Assembly: GCF_020880815.1 (NCBI RefSeq)
Contig: NZ_JAJITD010000007.1
Span: 62,001-126,000 of the forward strand
Length of the DNA: 64,000 nucleotides
Direction: 5' to 3'
Source: Paraburkholderia sejongensis
Lineage (GTDB): Bacteria; Pseudomonadota; Gammaproteobacteria; Burkholderiales; Burkholderiaceae
Under the pieces are notes generated by a model. That model had not been told where the DNA came from and made no database searches. It saw nothing but the letters and a program-made list of their open reading frames with translations. Both the position numbers and the translations under genes were made by a program. Shown piece after piece: positions 9,340-18,208 of this stretch (within the stretch, counting starts at the first letter, position 1; each line of letters opens with the position of its first letter).

Positions 9340-9950
9340 TTCTTTATCTGCACGGTTTCCGCTCGTCGCCGAATTCGTTCAAGGCGCGCGTGCTGGCCGC
9401 GCATCTGGCCGAACTCGGCCGCGCGGACGAATGGTGCTGCCCGATGCTGCCGGTGTCGCCGTTCGAGACGGTCGCGCTCGCCGAGAGGCTGGTCGCCGAG
9501 GCCCGCGCCAAAGGCGGCGCAGAGCGCGTGACGGTGATCGGCAGCTCGCTGGGCGGCTACTTCGCCACGCATCTGGCCGAGAAGCACGGCTGGCCGGCCG
9601 TGTTGCTGAACCCGGCGGTCGTGCCGCAGCGCGACCTCAGCGCTTATCTGGGCGAGCAGCCGTTGTGGCACGGCGGCGGCAGCATCGTCGTCGAGCCGCA
9701 TCATCTGGATGAATTGCGCGCGCTCGGCGTCGCGTCGGTCACGCGCCCCGAACGCTATTATCTGGTGGCCGCCACCGGCGACGAAGTGCTCGACTACCGC
9801 GAAATGCTCGCGCATTATCCGGGCGCGCGGACCACGCTGATCGAAGGCAGCGACCACGCGATCAGCGAGTTCGCGCAGTACCTCGATCAGGTCGTGGCGT
9901 TCTGCGACGCCGCACACGCGGTGCCGCCGGCACCGCAAGCGACAGCCTGA
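9336..9950 (+). CDS. YqiA-like alpha/beta-hydrolase (esterase)
   Basis: A 204-aa small esterase of the YqiA/YcfP type. It starts at a GTG that overlaps the mpl stop as GTGA, indicating translational coupling. The opening ILYLHGFRSSPNSFKA carries the oxyanion HG motif, the nucleophile elbow is GSSLGGY with S71, an acid sits in ATGDEVLDY, and the His is in GSDHAISEF. The family hydrolyses short acyl esters in vitro; the natural substrate is unknown. The C-terminus is a short Ala/Pro tail. Coupling to mpl is conserved among relatives and may be incidental to function. Confidence 0.88.
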   Translation: MILYLHGFRSSPNSFKARVLAAHLAELGRADEWCCPMLPVSPFETVALAERLVAEARAKGGAERVTVIGSSLGGYFATHLAEKHGWPAVLLNPAVVPQRDLSAYLGEQPLWHGGGSIVVEPHHLDELRALGVASVTRPERYYLVAATGDEVLDYREMLAHYPGARTTLIEGSDHAISEFAQYLDQVVAFCDAAHAVPPAPQATA

Positions 9951-10190
9951 GCAGGCCGGCCGCCGGCGGCGGAACGCGCACCGGTCGCGCGCGACAAAAG
10001 CTTTATGTACCCGGGCGGCCGCGGCCTCATACGGACCCCAGTCGCCGGACACGAAATTCAACCCGCTGGCGTGCATGCTGCGCGCGGCGGCTTCATCATC
10101 ACGAACAGGTTGCCGTGCCGCGCAAGCAGTGATCGATCGCTACATTCGATCGGGCGCGCCGGCAGATGCAAGTCAGAACGAGAGTATTGA

Positions 10191-12317
10191 GTGAACGTTT
10201 TCTTCGAGGAATCGGGCAGTTTCAAGGCCGGCAGCGTGCTGTCGCGCCAGGGCGACGCGTTTCAGGTCGAGTTGCCGGGCGGCCGGCGCGCGAAGGTGCG
10301 CGCGAAAGACGTGCTGATCGAATTCGAGAAGCCGACTGCCGCGGAATTGATGCAGCAGGCCGACGCGCTCGCGCAGGAGATCGATCTGGACTTCCTGTGG
10401 GAATGCGCGCCTGACGACGAATTCCCGTTCGCGACGCTCGGCGCCGAGTACTTCGGCGCGAGCTTCGGCGCGACCGAGCGCGCGGCGCTGGTGCTGCGCC
10501 TGCATGGCGCGCCGGTCTACTTCCGCCGCAAGGGCCGCGGCATGTACCAGCGCGCGCCGCAGGAGCAGCTGAAGATGGCGCTCGCGGGCCTCGAGCGCAA
10601 ACGTCAGCAGGCGCTGGTGCAGGCGCAGTACGAGGAAGAGCTGAAGCAAGGCCGCCTGCCGGAAGCGTTCGTCGGCGCCAAGGCGCTCGCGCTGCTGACC
10701 AAACCGGACAAGAACACGATCGAATACAAGGCGCTTGAAAACGCCGCCGCCGCGCGCGGTATCTCGCAGGCGCGGCTGATGCTCGAATGCGGCGCGATCG
10801 CTTCGCCGCGCGCGCTGCACGAGGCGAAGTTCCTGGCGGAATTCTTCCCGCACGGTACCGGCTTTCCGCCGGTCGCTCCCGCGCTCGTGCCGGACGATCT
10901 GCCGCAAGCCAACGTCGAGGCGTTCTCGATCGACGACGTCACCACCACCGAAATCGACGACGCGTTCTCGGTCGAGCATCTGGCCGACGGCCGCGTGCGC
11001 ATCGGCGTGCACATCGCCGCGCCGGCGCTCGGCATTCAGCGCGGCGACGAGGTCGACGCGATCGCGCGCGCTCGCCTGTCCACTGTTTACATGCCCGGCG
11101 ACAAGATCACGATGCTGCCCGACAGCGTGGTCGAAACTTTCACGCTCGGCGAGGGCGACTATCGCCCGGCGCTGTCGCTGTATGTGATCGTCAATCGCGA
11201 CACCCAGGAGATCGTCGCGAGCGAGACGCGCGCCGAGCGCGTGTTCGTGAAGAGCAACCTGCGTCACAACACGCTCGACGAAATCGTCACCGAAGAGGCG
11301 CTCGTCGCCGGCACCGGTGAATATGCGCACAAGGACGACATCGCGGTGCTGTGGCCGTTCGCGCAGGCGCTGTTCGAAAAGCGCCAGGCCGCGCGCGCCG
11401 GCTACGGCCTGCGCCGCGAAGTGCAGCGCAACAGCGACTTCAACTTCTACGTGGAAGGCGAGCACATCACGATCACGCCGCGCCGGCGCGGCTCGCCGCT
11501 CGACACGATCGTCGCCGAACTGGCGATTCTCGCGAACTCGTCGTGGGGCGCGTTCCTCCACGATCACGGCGTGCCGGGCATCTATCGCACGCAGCGCGCG
11601 TTCGGCGCGCCGAGCGGCCCGAAGCGCACCCGCATGCAGACCAACGCGGCGCCGCACGAAGGCCTGGGTGTCACCCAGTACGCGTGGAGCACCTCGCCGC
11701 TGCGCCGCTACGTCGACCTCGTGAACCAGTGGCAGCTGATCGCGTGCGTGCAGCACGGCGTGACCGCCAAGCTCGCCGCGCCGTTCAAGCCGAAGGACGC
11801 CGACCTGTTCGCGGTCGTGCAGGGCTTCGACGACACCTACACCGCGTACGCCGACTATCAGCGCCGGATGGAGTACTTCTGGTGTCTGCGCTGGCTCAAG
11901 CAGGAAGATCGCAAGCAGGTGGTGGCGTCGGTCGTGAAGGGCGATCTGGTTCGCCTCGAAGAGATTCCGCTGCTGTTGCACGTGCCGGGGCTCGGCGTGC
12001 ATGCGCGCGGCACGCGTCTGTTGATGGAAGTGATGTCGCTCGATGAGCTGACGATCGAAGCGTCGGTGCGCCTGTTGCACGTGCTCGACGCGCCGGCGGT
12101 CACGAGCGGTGCGGAAGCCGGGGAAGCGGAAGACGGCGACGAAGAAGAACTGCTCGACAGCGCCGACGACAGCGCCGAGAGCGAGGCGGAGGCCGAAGCC
12201 GAAGCGGACGGCGACGCGGACGGTGCGTCAGACGGCGCGTCAGACGGCGCGACCGACGGCGGCAACAGCGGCGACACCAACGATACCGACCAGCACATCA
12301 CGGAGCCGGGACGATGA
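10191..12317 (+). CDS. RNB-domain exoribonuclease (RNase II/R family)
   Basis: A 708-aa 3'-5' exoribonuclease homologue starting at GTG (10191). The RNB catalytic block holds S-I-D248-D249-V-T-T-T-E254-I-D256-D257-A, equivalent to the four metal-binding acids of RNase II (D201/D207/D209/D210), with the second one being Glu here. YMPGDKITMLPDSVVE and the downstream TSPLRRYVDLVNQWQL motif (catalytic Arg region) are intact. I see no clear N-terminal cold-shock domain pair as in RNase R. The last 70 residues are strongly acidic (Glu/Ala/Asp/Gly) and partly made of a 12-bp repeat. It ends in an ATGA overlap with aroE. Subfamily, and hence substrate range, is not settled. Confidence 0.88.
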   Translation: MNVFFEESGSFKAGSVLSRQGDAFQVELPGGRRAKVRAKDVLIEFEKPTAAELMQQADALAQEIDLDFLWECAPDDEFPFATLGAEYFGASFGATERAALVLRLHGAPVYFRRKGRGMYQRAPQEQLKMALAGLERKRQQALVQAQYEEELKQGRLPEAFVGAKALALLTKPDKNTIEYKALENAAAARGISQARLMLECGAIASPRALHEAKFLAEFFPHGTGFPPVAPALVPDDLPQANVEAFSIDDVTTTEIDDAFSVEHLADGRVRIGVHIAAPALGIQRGDEVDAIARARLSTVYMPGDKITMLPDSVVETFTLGEGDYRPALSLYVIVNRDTQEIVASETRAERVFVKSNLRHNTLDEIVTEEALVAGTGEYAHKDDIAVLWPFAQALFEKRQAARAGYGLRREVQRNSDFNFYVEGEHITITPRRRGSPLDTIVAELAILANSSWGAFLHDHGVPGIYRTQRAFGAPSGPKRTRMQTNAAPHEGLGVTQYAWSTSPLRRYVDLVNQWQLIACVQHGVTAKLAAPFKPKDADLFAVVQGFDDTYTAYADYQRRMEYFWCLRWLKQEDRKQVVASVVKGDLVRLEEIPLLLHVPGLGVHARGTRLLMEVMSLDELTIEASVRLLHVLDAPAVTSGAEAGEAEDGDEEELLDSADDSAESEAEAEAEADGDADGASDGASDGATDGGNSGDTNDTDQHITEPGR
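12225..12260. repeat. 12-bp tandem repeat in the acidic tail of the RNB gene
   Basis: Two exact copies of GCGTCAGACGGC (12225-12236, 12237-12248) and a third with three changes encode A-S-D-G units. The frame is kept, so slippage would only lengthen or shorten the acidic tail. Confidence 0.75.
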
Positions 12318-13177
12318 GCAGCAACGCAGCGCGCGACCGCTACGCGGTCATCGGCAATCCGGTCGGCCATAGCAAGTCGCCGTTCATCCACGGTCGCTTC
12401 GCCGCGCAAACCGGCGAGCCGATCGACTACGGTCATCTGCTCGCGCCGGTCGATGCGTTCGTGCCGCACGTGCGCGCGTTCATCGACGCGGGCGGCCGCG
12501 GCCTGAACGTGACCGTGCCGTTCAAGCTCGACGCGCACGCGTTCGCGACCACGCTGTCGCCGCGCGCGGCGGCGGCCGGCGCGGTCAATACGCTGCGGTT
12601 CGACACCGACGGCATCTATGGCGACAACACCGACGGCTTCGGCCTCGTGCGCGACATCGAAGTGAATCTGGGCGTGCCGCTGAAAGGCGCGCGCATCCTG
12701 CTGCTGGGTGCGGGCGGCGCCGCGCGCGGCGTGGTGCTGCCGATGCTGGACCGCGCGCCGCACACGCTGACCATCGTCAACCGCACCGCGGAGAAAGCCG
12801 AAGCGCTGGTCGCGCAATTCGCGCAGGCGGCGAGCGACGCGCACTGCCGGCTGAGCGGCGGCAGCGCGCAGGCGATCGAAGCGGGTCAATACGACGTGAT
12901 CGTCAACGCGACCGCCGGCAGCCTCGACGCATCGCTGCCCGAGTGCGACGACCGCGCGTTCGGCAACGGCACGCTCGCGTACGACATGATGTACGGCGCG
13001 CACCCGACGGTGTTCATGGCGCATGCGGCCGGCCTCGGCGCGCGTGGCGCCGACGGTCTGGGCATGCTGGTCGAGCAGGCCGCCGAATCGTTTTACGTGT
13101 GGCGCGGCGTGCGCCCGGACGGCGCGCCGGTGCTCGCCGAGCTGCGCGCGCTGCTGAGCACGCCGTCGCCCGCCTGA
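12314..13177 (+). CDS. aroE: Shikimate 5-dehydrogenase AroE
   Basis: A 287-aa NADPH-dependent enzyme that reduces 3-dehydroshikimate to shikimate. The substrate-binding N-terminal domain shows [12 protein letters not shown] and NVTVPFK with the catalytic lysine; the cofactor domain shows [16 protein letters not shown] and IVNRTAEKA, whose NRT motif favours NADP. The conserved end [18 protein letters not shown] is present. The ATG overlaps the ribonuclease stop by 4 bp and mtgA begins 7 bp after its stop, so the three are one translation-coupled group. Confidence 0.97.
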   Translation: MSSNAARDRYAVIGNPVGHSKSPFIHGRFAAQTGEPIDYGHLLAPVDAFVPHVRAFIDAGGRGLNVTVPFKLDAHAFATTLSPRAAAAGAVNTLRFDTDGIYGDNTDGFGLVRDIEVNLGVPLKGARILLLGAGGAARGVVLPMLDRAPHTLTIVNRTAEKAEALVAQFAQAASDAHCRLSGGSAQAIEAGQYDVIVNATAGSLDASLPECDDRAFGNGTLAYDMMYGAHPTVFMAHAAGLGARGADGLGMLVEQAAESFYVWRGVRPDGAPVLAELRALLSTPSPA

Positions 13178-13184
13178 GCGCGCG

Positions 13185-13955
13185 ATGACAGCCATGCGGC
13201 GCGCCGAACACGCACGCTCTCAGGTCGGCCAGGGCGGCCAGGGCGGCCACGGCAGGCGGCCCGGTCCGCTGCGCTGGCTCGGGTACCTGATCGCGGTGCT
13301 GGCGTTCGCATGGCTCGCCACCCAGGCGTACTACTTCGCGCAGATCGCGCTGTGGAACGTCGTCGATCCGCGCTCGAGCGCGTTCATGCGCTCGGACGCG
13401 TGGCGTCTGTCGCAGGACCGCCCGGACCTCGCGGTGCAGCGCACCTGGGTGCCGTACGAGCAGATTTCGCGCAACCTGAAGCGCGCGATCATCGCGTCCG
13501 AGGACGCCAACTTCGTCAATAACAGCGGCTACGAAACCGATGCGATCCTGCAGGCGTGGGAGCGCAACAAGTCGAAAGGCCGGATCGTGCGCGGCGGCTC
13601 GACGATCTCGCAGCAGCTCGCGCGCAATCTGTTTCTGTCGCGCGAGAAGAGCTATATCCGCAAAGGGCAGGAGCTGATCATCACGTGGATGCTCGAAACG
13701 CTGATGGACAAGCAGCGCATCTTCGAGATCTATCTGAATTCGGTCGAGTGGGGCAACGGCGTGTACGGTGCCGAGGCGGCCGCGCAGTACTACTTCAAAA
13801 CCTCGGCGAGCAAGCTGTCGGCCGCGCAGGCCGCGCGCCTCGCGGTGATGCTGCCGCGGCCGAAATACTTCGATGAACACAGGAATTCGGCGTATCTCGC
13901 GCAGCGCTCCAAAGTGATTGCGCGGCGCATGGGCGCGGCCGAATTGCCGGACTAA
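13185..13955 (+). CDS. mtgA: Monofunctional peptidoglycan glycosyltransferase MtgA
   Basis: A 256-aa inner-membrane enzyme with a GT51 domain that polymerises lipid II into glycan strands. A Gln/Gly-rich cytoplasmic N-terminus is followed by one membrane helix (about 27-48) and the catalytic domain. Visible GT51 motifs are IIASEDANF (catalytic Glu), [17 protein letters not shown] and [20 protein letters not shown]. There is no transpeptidase domain, which separates it from class A PBPs. It is preceded by aroE with a 7-bp gap and followed by a hairpin-rich intergenic region. Confidence 0.96.
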   Translation: MTAMRRAEHARSQVGQGGQGGHGRRPGPLRWLGYLIAVLAFAWLATQAYYFAQIALWNVVDPRSSAFMRSDAWRLSQDRPDLAVQRTWVPYEQISRNLKRAIIASEDANFVNNSGYETDAILQAWERNKSKGRIVRGGSTISQQLARNLFLSREKSYIRKGQELIITWMLETLMDKQRIFEIYLNSVEWGNGVYGAEAAAQYYFKTSASKLSAAQAARLAVMLPRPKYFDEHRNSAYLAQRSKVIARRMGAAELPD

Positions 13956-14088
13956 AGCCGCCGCATCGCGGCGCGCGCAATGAGCCGCGGCGCTAGCGCG
14001 GCTAGTGCCGCTAGCGCAACCAGCCCTTGCGCGACCCGCGCCCGGCAGCCGAAAGCCTCGCCATCTGCGCAGTTCTCCTCAGCATCGA

Positions 14089-14111
14089 GCCCGCCGCGCG
14101 CGGGCTTTTTT
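14089..14111 (+). terminator. Intrinsic terminator after mtgA
   Basis: Arms GCCCGC / GCGGGC with a CGCGC loop are followed directly by six T residues. It closes the mpl-to-mtgA transcription group. Confidence 0.8.
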
Positions 14112-14160
14112 GCGCTCGCGCACCGCCGCTAAGCCCCTGATAGACAACTAAAATCTCACT

Positions 14161-14211
14161 ATATGGACTGAACATTCACATATTGGTGATTGGCAAAAGT
14201 CGCCCTACAAT
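14161..14211 (+). promoter_or_regulatory. Promoter and candidate IclR operator of the sugar operon
   Basis: TTGGTG (14183-14188), a 17-base spacer and TACAAT (14206-14211) form a plausible sigma-70 promoter, start near 14218. Just upstream, ATATG..CATAT arms (14161-14183) enclose TGAACATTCA, a near-palindrome TGAAnnTTCA. IclR proteins bind such AT-rich palindromes near their own promoter; assignment to this regulator is inference. Confidence 0.5.
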
Positions 14212-14296
14212 CCAGCCAACACGCACCGCGAGTCACGCGCTGTCAGCGCGCCGAGCACGCGATTAGCGACACAAAAAACCGGAGACGAGGCCCACC

Positions 14297-14389
14297 ATGA
14301 CTGGCAGCCATAGCCAGCCGCGCGAGCGCGGCATCGCAAGTATTGCCGCCGCCCGCCGCTTCGAGCAGTTCTCCGGCCCCGCGCGCTGA
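14297..14389 (+). CDS. Possible 30-aa leader peptide ahead of the IclR gene
   Basis: A short frame begins at ATG 14297 with GGAGACGAGG 6 to 12 bases upstream, the best Shine-Dalgarno site in the 200-nt leader, and ends at TGA 14389, 31 bases before the IclR start. The peptide (MTGSHSQPRERGIAS...) shows no run of one amino acid that would suggest classical attenuation. It may be chance; conservation across relatives would decide. Confidence 0.3.
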   Translation: MTGSHSQPRERGIASIAAARRFEQFSGPAR

Positions 14390-14420
14390 GCGCAAAAAAA
14401 CCATCCACCAGCGAATCGCC

Positions 14421-15437
14421 ATGAACAAAGCGATGTCGAATCACGCGGTCAACGCGGCCGAGCCCGCCGATCTGCCGCAGTCAGTGACCCCCGCAATCAA
14501 TGCCGCGCCGCGCCAGGCCGGCGCCGCTTCCACCACCACCGCCGCGGCCACCGCCACTGCGACCGCGCGGGCCTCGCGCCCGGTCGCGCGCGCGGCGAAC
14601 GGCGATGCGCTCGGGCTGCCGGTCACGTTGCGCGAGATCACTCCGCAACAGGCCGGCACGCAGACGCTGCTGCGCGGCCTCGCGATTCTCGAAGCGGCGG
14701 CGGCCGGCGTGCGCGATCTGCGCAGCTTCGGCGCCGCGCTCGGCACGACCCGCAGCACCACGCATCGGCTGGTCAGCAGCCTCGTGCAGGCGCGCTATCT
14801 GCGTCAGGTGCAGGGCGGCTATCTGCTCGGGCCGAAGCTGATCGAACTCGGCACGATCGCGCTCGAACAGATGCCGCTGACCGCGGTCGCGCGTCCGCAT
14901 CTGGAGTCGCTCGCCGAGCAGACGCTCGACACGATCCATCTCGGCGTGCGCGACGGCGACGACGTGCTGTACATCGACAAGATTCCCGGCACGCGCGGGC
15001 TCGAAATGCGCTCGCGGGTCGGCCACCGGATGCCTTTGGCGTCGACTGGGATCGGCAAGGCGATGATGCTCGACCTGAGCCCGGACGCGTGGCAGTCGAT
15101 GTTCGACGCGTCGCGCCGCGCGCTCGCCGGCGTCAGCTTCACGCCCGACAACCGTCCCGACGCGCCGACCTTCATGCAGCGCATGGCGAACTACGCGGCC
15201 GGCGGCTACACGTTCGATCTGGAGGAAAACGAAGCAGCGATCCGCTGCGTCGCGGCGCCGGTGCGCGACGCGTCGGGTGCGATCGTCGCGGCGCTGTCGG
15301 TGGCGAGCACGATTCCGTACATGCCGCTCGAACGGATGGACGAACTGATCGCGGTCGTGCAGCGCGAGGCGCGCGCGATCTCGGAGGAACTCGGTTGGCG
15401 CGCGCCGCAACCGGCAACTCGCAGGATCAAACGATGA
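14421..15437 (+). CDS. IclR-family transcriptional regulator of the sugar operon
   Basis: A 338-aa regulator. The first 70 or so residues are low-complexity (Ala/Thr-rich), then a winged-helix domain begins at about QTLLRGLAILEAAAAGVRDLRSFGAA with TTRSTTHRLVSSLVQARYL as recognition region. The C-terminal IclR effector domain contains DTIHLGVRDGDDVLYIDKIPG and GGYTFDLEENEAAIRCVAAPV. The ATG at 14421 has no obvious Shine-Dalgarno site; an upstream TTG (14343) and an ATG at 14433 are alternatives. Its stop overlaps dgoK as ATGA. Position as first gene of the operon suggests autoregulation with a galactonate-type ligand, by analogy with sugar-acid IclR regulators. Confidence 0.9.
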   Translation: MNKAMSNHAVNAAEPADLPQSVTPAINAAPRQAGAASTTTAAATATATARASRPVARAANGDALGLPVTLREITPQQAGTQTLLRGLAILEAAAAGVRDLRSFGAALGTTRSTTHRLVSSLVQARYLRQVQGGYLLGPKLIELGTIALEQMPLTAVARPHLESLAEQTLDTIHLGVRDGDDVLYIDKIPGTRGLEMRSRVGHRMPLASTGIGKAMMLDLSPDAWQSMFDASRRALAGVSFTPDNRPDAPTFMQRMANYAAGGYTFDLEENEAAIRCVAAPVRDASGAIVAALSVASTIPYMPLERMDELIAVVQREARAISEELGWRAPQPATRRIKR

Positions 15438-16555
15438 CGGCCGCTACCGCCACGCTGGCCGATCATCCGGCGGCCGTCGCGACCGACGCGGGTCCGCAAG
15501 TCGAAGCGGACGCGCCGCTCGAGGTTGCCGGCCTCGCCGGCATCGACTTCTCGCGCGCCGCGCTGATCGCGCTCGACTGGGGGACGACGTCGCTGCGCGC
15601 GTATCTGTTCGATGCGCACGGCCAGGTGCTGGCGCTGCGCGCGTCGCCGGCCGGCATCATGAATCTGCCGAAGCGCGCGGCCGAAGGCGGCTTCGACGCC
15701 GCGTTCGACGACGTCTGCGGCGCATGGCTCGAACACGCGCGCGGCGTGCCGGTGATCGCGGCGGGTATGGTCGGCAGCGCGCAGGGTTGGCGCGAAGCGC
15801 CGTACGTCGCTACGCCCGCCAACGCCGATGCGCTGGTCGCGGGCCTCGTGCGGGTGCAGACCGCGAGCGGCGCGACGCTGCATATCGTGCCGGGCGTGCT
15901 GCAACGCGGCGAGCTGCCGAACGTGATGCGCGGCGAGGAGACGCAGATTTTCGGCGCGCTCAGTGCGGACGGCGCCGCGGACGGCTCCGCGGACGGCTCC
16001 GCCGACCCGTCCCGCTCGCTGATCGGCCTGCCGGGCACCCACGCGAAATGGGCAGTCGTACAAGGCGGCCGCATCGAACGCTTTCACACCTTCATGACCG
16101 GCGAAGTATTCGCCGCGCTGCGCGAGCACACGATCCTCGGCCGCACGATGGTCACCCCCGATCGTCCGGATACCGAAGCATTCGTGCGCGGCGTGAACAT
16201 CGCGCGCGAGAAAGGCCAGGCGGGCGTGCTCGCGACCATGTTCAGCACCCGCACGCTCGGCCTGACCGGCGAGCTGGCGGCCGAAGCGCAGCCCGACTAT
16301 CTGTCGGGGCTGCTGATCGGCCACGAACTGGCCGGCCTCGAAGCGGTGCTGACGCAGCAGAACAGCTCGCTCGCGCAGCAGAGTCCGCGGCTGATCGGCA
16401 ACGACGCGCTGTGCGAGCGCTACCGTCTCGCGCTCGCGCAATTCGGCTGTCTGCGCGCGGAGCCGGTCCGTCATGCGACCGAGCGCGGCCTGTGGCGCGT
16501 CGCCGTCGAGGCGGGCCTCGTCACGCCGGCCGCCGGCGCGGCGCACGCGGGCTAA
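15434..16555 (+). CDS. dgoK: 2-dehydro-3-deoxygalactonokinase DgoK
   Basis: A 373-aa kinase that phosphorylates 2-dehydro-3-deoxygalactonate at C6 in the DeLey-Doudoroff pathway. The N-terminal phosphate-binding motif ALDWGTTSLRAYLFD and the downstream GMVGSAQGWREAPYV, PGVLQRGELPNVMRGEETQIFGAL and GLPGTHAKWAVV blocks are typical of DgoK. The first 40 residues form an extension not usual for the family; a later start is not apparent. A 12-bp repeat adds an ADGSADGS insertion at about residue 178. It is coupled to the IclR gene by a 4-bp overlap and precedes dgoA. Confidence 0.93.
   Translation: MTAATATLADHPAAVATDAGPQVEADAPLEVAGLAGIDFSRAALIALDWGTTSLRAYLFDAHGQVLALRASPAGIMNLPKRAAEGGFDAAFDDVCGAWLEHARGVPVIAAGMVGSAQGWREAPYVATPANADALVAGLVRVQTASGATLHIVPGVLQRGELPNVMRGEETQIFGALSADGAADGSADGSADPSRSLIGLPGTHAKWAVVQGGRIERFHTFMTGEVFAALREHTILGRTMVTPDRPDTEAFVRGVNIAREKGQAGVLATMFSTRTLGLTGELAAEAQPDYLSGLLIGHELAGLEAVLTQQNSSLAQQSPRLIGNDALCERYRLALAQFGCLRAEPVRHATERGLWRVAVEAGLVTPAAGAAHAG
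15965..16000. repeat. 12-bp tandem repeat in dgoK
   Basis: Three units of GCGGACGGCKCC (the second and third identical) encode ADGA/ADGS in a loop between conserved blocks. Reading frame is maintained. Confidence 0.75.
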
Positions 16556-16591
16556 TCAGCGGCACGGCCGCACACGAAACAAGGAATCGAC

Positions 16592-17272
16592 ATGCAACCT
16601 CACATCAATCTGCCCGGACCGTACATGCCGCACGCGGGTCTGATCGCCGCGTTCGAAGTGTGTCCGCTGATCGCGATCATGCGCGGCGTGACGCCCGCCG
16701 ACGCCGCCGATCACGGCCAGGCGCTCTACGAAGCGGGTTTTCGCATCGTCGAGGTGCCGCTCAATTCGCCGCAGCCGTTCGACAGCATCGCCGCGATCCG
16801 CAAGGTGCTGCCGGCCGACGCGATCGTCGGCGCGGGCACGGTGCTGCATCCGAGCTTCGTCGCCGATGTGAAGTCGGCCGGCGGCGAGCTGGTGGTGATG
16901 CCGCACAGCGACCCGGACGTGGTGCTCGCGGCGAAGCAGCAGGGCCTCGCATGCGCGCCGGGTGTCGCGACGCCGACCGAAGCGTTCATCGCGCTGAAGA
17001 ACGGCGCGGACCTGCTGAAGATGTTTCCCGCCGAGCAGCTCGGCTGCCAGGTCGTCAAGGCATGGCGCGCAGTGATCGCCGCACAGGTGCCGCTGGTGCC
17101 CGTCGGCGGGATCAACCCGGACAACATGGGCCCGTTCCTCAGTGCCGGCGCGAACGGCTTCGGGCTCGGCTCGGCGCTGTACAAGCCGGGCCAGAGCGCG
17201 GCGGTGACCGCCTCGCACGCGAAGGCGTTCATCAACGGGCTGCGAATCGCCCGCGCGGGCGTGAAGAAATGA
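16592..17272 (+). CDS. dgoA: 2-dehydro-3-deoxy-6-phosphogalactonate aldolase DgoA
   Basis: A 226-aa class I aldolase of the KDPG family, which cleaves KDPGal to pyruvate and glyceraldehyde 3-phosphate. The catalytic glutamate region is RIVEVPLNSPQPF and the Schiff-base lysine is K143 in LLKMFPAEQLG; GAGTV, PGVATPTEAF and PVGGINPDNM are the other pocket segments. It is distinct from the eda copy at 56816 in both length and motifs (VEVPLNSP versus LEITLRTP), supporting galacto rather than gluco specificity. An AAGGAA Shine-Dalgarno site precedes the ATG. Its stop overlaps the next gene by 4 bp. Confidence 0.94.
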   Translation: MQPHINLPGPYMPHAGLIAAFEVCPLIAIMRGVTPADAADHGQALYEAGFRIVEVPLNSPQPFDSIAAIRKVLPADAIVGAGTVLHPSFVADVKSAGGELVVMPHSDPDVVLAAKQQGLACAPGVATPTEAFIALKNGADLLKMFPAEQLGCQVVKAWRAVIAAQVPLVPVGGINPDNMGPFLSAGANGFGLGSALYKPGQSAAVTASHAKAFINGLRIARAGVKK

Positions 17273-18057
17273 GCCGGCTCGCCGGCAAGGCCGCGCTCGT
17301 CACTGGCGCCGGCCGCGGCATCGGCGCGGCGATCGCGCTCGCATTCGCGCGCGAGGGCGCGGCGGTGGTGCTGGCGGAGCTGGACATCGACACGGCCCGC
17401 CGCACGGCCGCGCAGATCGAATCGCAGCTTGCGGCGCAAGGCGGCGCGCGCGTGCTCGCGGTACAGACCGACGTCACGCAGTCCGCGTCGGTGCAGCATG
17501 CAGTGAGCGAGGGCGAACGCGCATTCGGCGCGCTCGACGTGCTGGTCAACAACGCCGGCATCAACGTGTTCTGCGATCCGTTGACGATGACCGACGCCGA
17601 CTGGCGGCGCTGCTTCGCGGTCGATCTCGACGGCGTGTGGAACGGTTGCCGCGCGGTGCTGCCGGGAATGGTCGAACGGGGCCGGGGCAGCATCGTGAAC
17701 ATCGCGTCGACGCACGCGTTCAAGATCATCCCGGGCTGCTTCCCGTACCCGGTTGCGAAGCACGGCGTGATTGGCCTCACGCGCGCACTCGGCATCGAAT
17801 ACGCGCCGCGCAACGTGCGGGTGAATGCGATCGCGCCCGGCTACATCGAGACGCAACTGACGCACGACTGGTGGAACGAGCAGGCCGACCCGGCCGCCGC
17901 GCAACAGGCGACGCTCGACCTGCAGCCGATGGGCCGCATCGGCCGTCCGGAGGAAGTCGCGATGACCGCGGTGTTCCTCGCGTCGGACGAGGCGCCGTTC
18001 ATCAACGCGAGCTGCATCACCGTCGATGGCGGGCGCTCGGCGCTGTACCACGACTGA
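17269..18057 (+). CDS. Short-chain dehydrogenase (sugar dehydrogenase-like), first of two in the operon
   Basis: A 262-aa classical SDR. The cofactor motif TGAGRGIG lies at 12-19, NNAGIN follows, and the catalytic set includes Y160 and K164 in YPVAK. ATGA overlap with dgoA shows co-translation. The acid after strand 2 (AELDID) favours NAD. Context in a galactonate operon suggests oxidation of a sugar at C1, for example L-fucose, L-arabinose or galactose, but specificity cannot be read from sequence. A second SDR at 22112 is only distantly similar, so the two probably take different sugars or different steps. Confidence 0.88.
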   Translation: MSRLAGKAALVTGAGRGIGAAIALAFAREGAAVVLAELDIDTARRTAAQIESQLAAQGGARVLAVQTDVTQSASVQHAVSEGERAFGALDVLVNNAGINVFCDPLTMTDADWRRCFAVDLDGVWNGCRAVLPGMVERGRGSIVNIASTHAFKIIPGCFPYPVAKHGVIGLTRALGIEYAPRNVRVNAIAPGYIETQLTHDWWNEQADPAAAQQATLDLQPMGRIGRPEEVAMTAVFLASDEAPFINASCITVDGGRSALYHD

Positions 18058-18208
18058 AAGAGCAGAAACGAATCGACAACAGACAGGCGCGCGCCCCCGC
18101 GGCAACGCGCACGGAAAACCGGACGACGCGCTGGCCGCGTGCGTCAGACCGGTATAAGAAGACGCGGCCGATACCTTCTCGTTATCAATTAGTCAGGAGA
18201 CAAGCATC

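Larger units (their letters stand above)
13956..14420. other. Intergenic region between mtgA and the sugar operon
   Basis: This 465-bp stretch holds a GCTAGC-based imperfect hairpin (about 13990-14017), an intrinsic terminator, an AT-rich patch with a candidate operator, a promoter, and a possible 30-codon leader frame. No other gene is visible. Confidence 0.6.
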
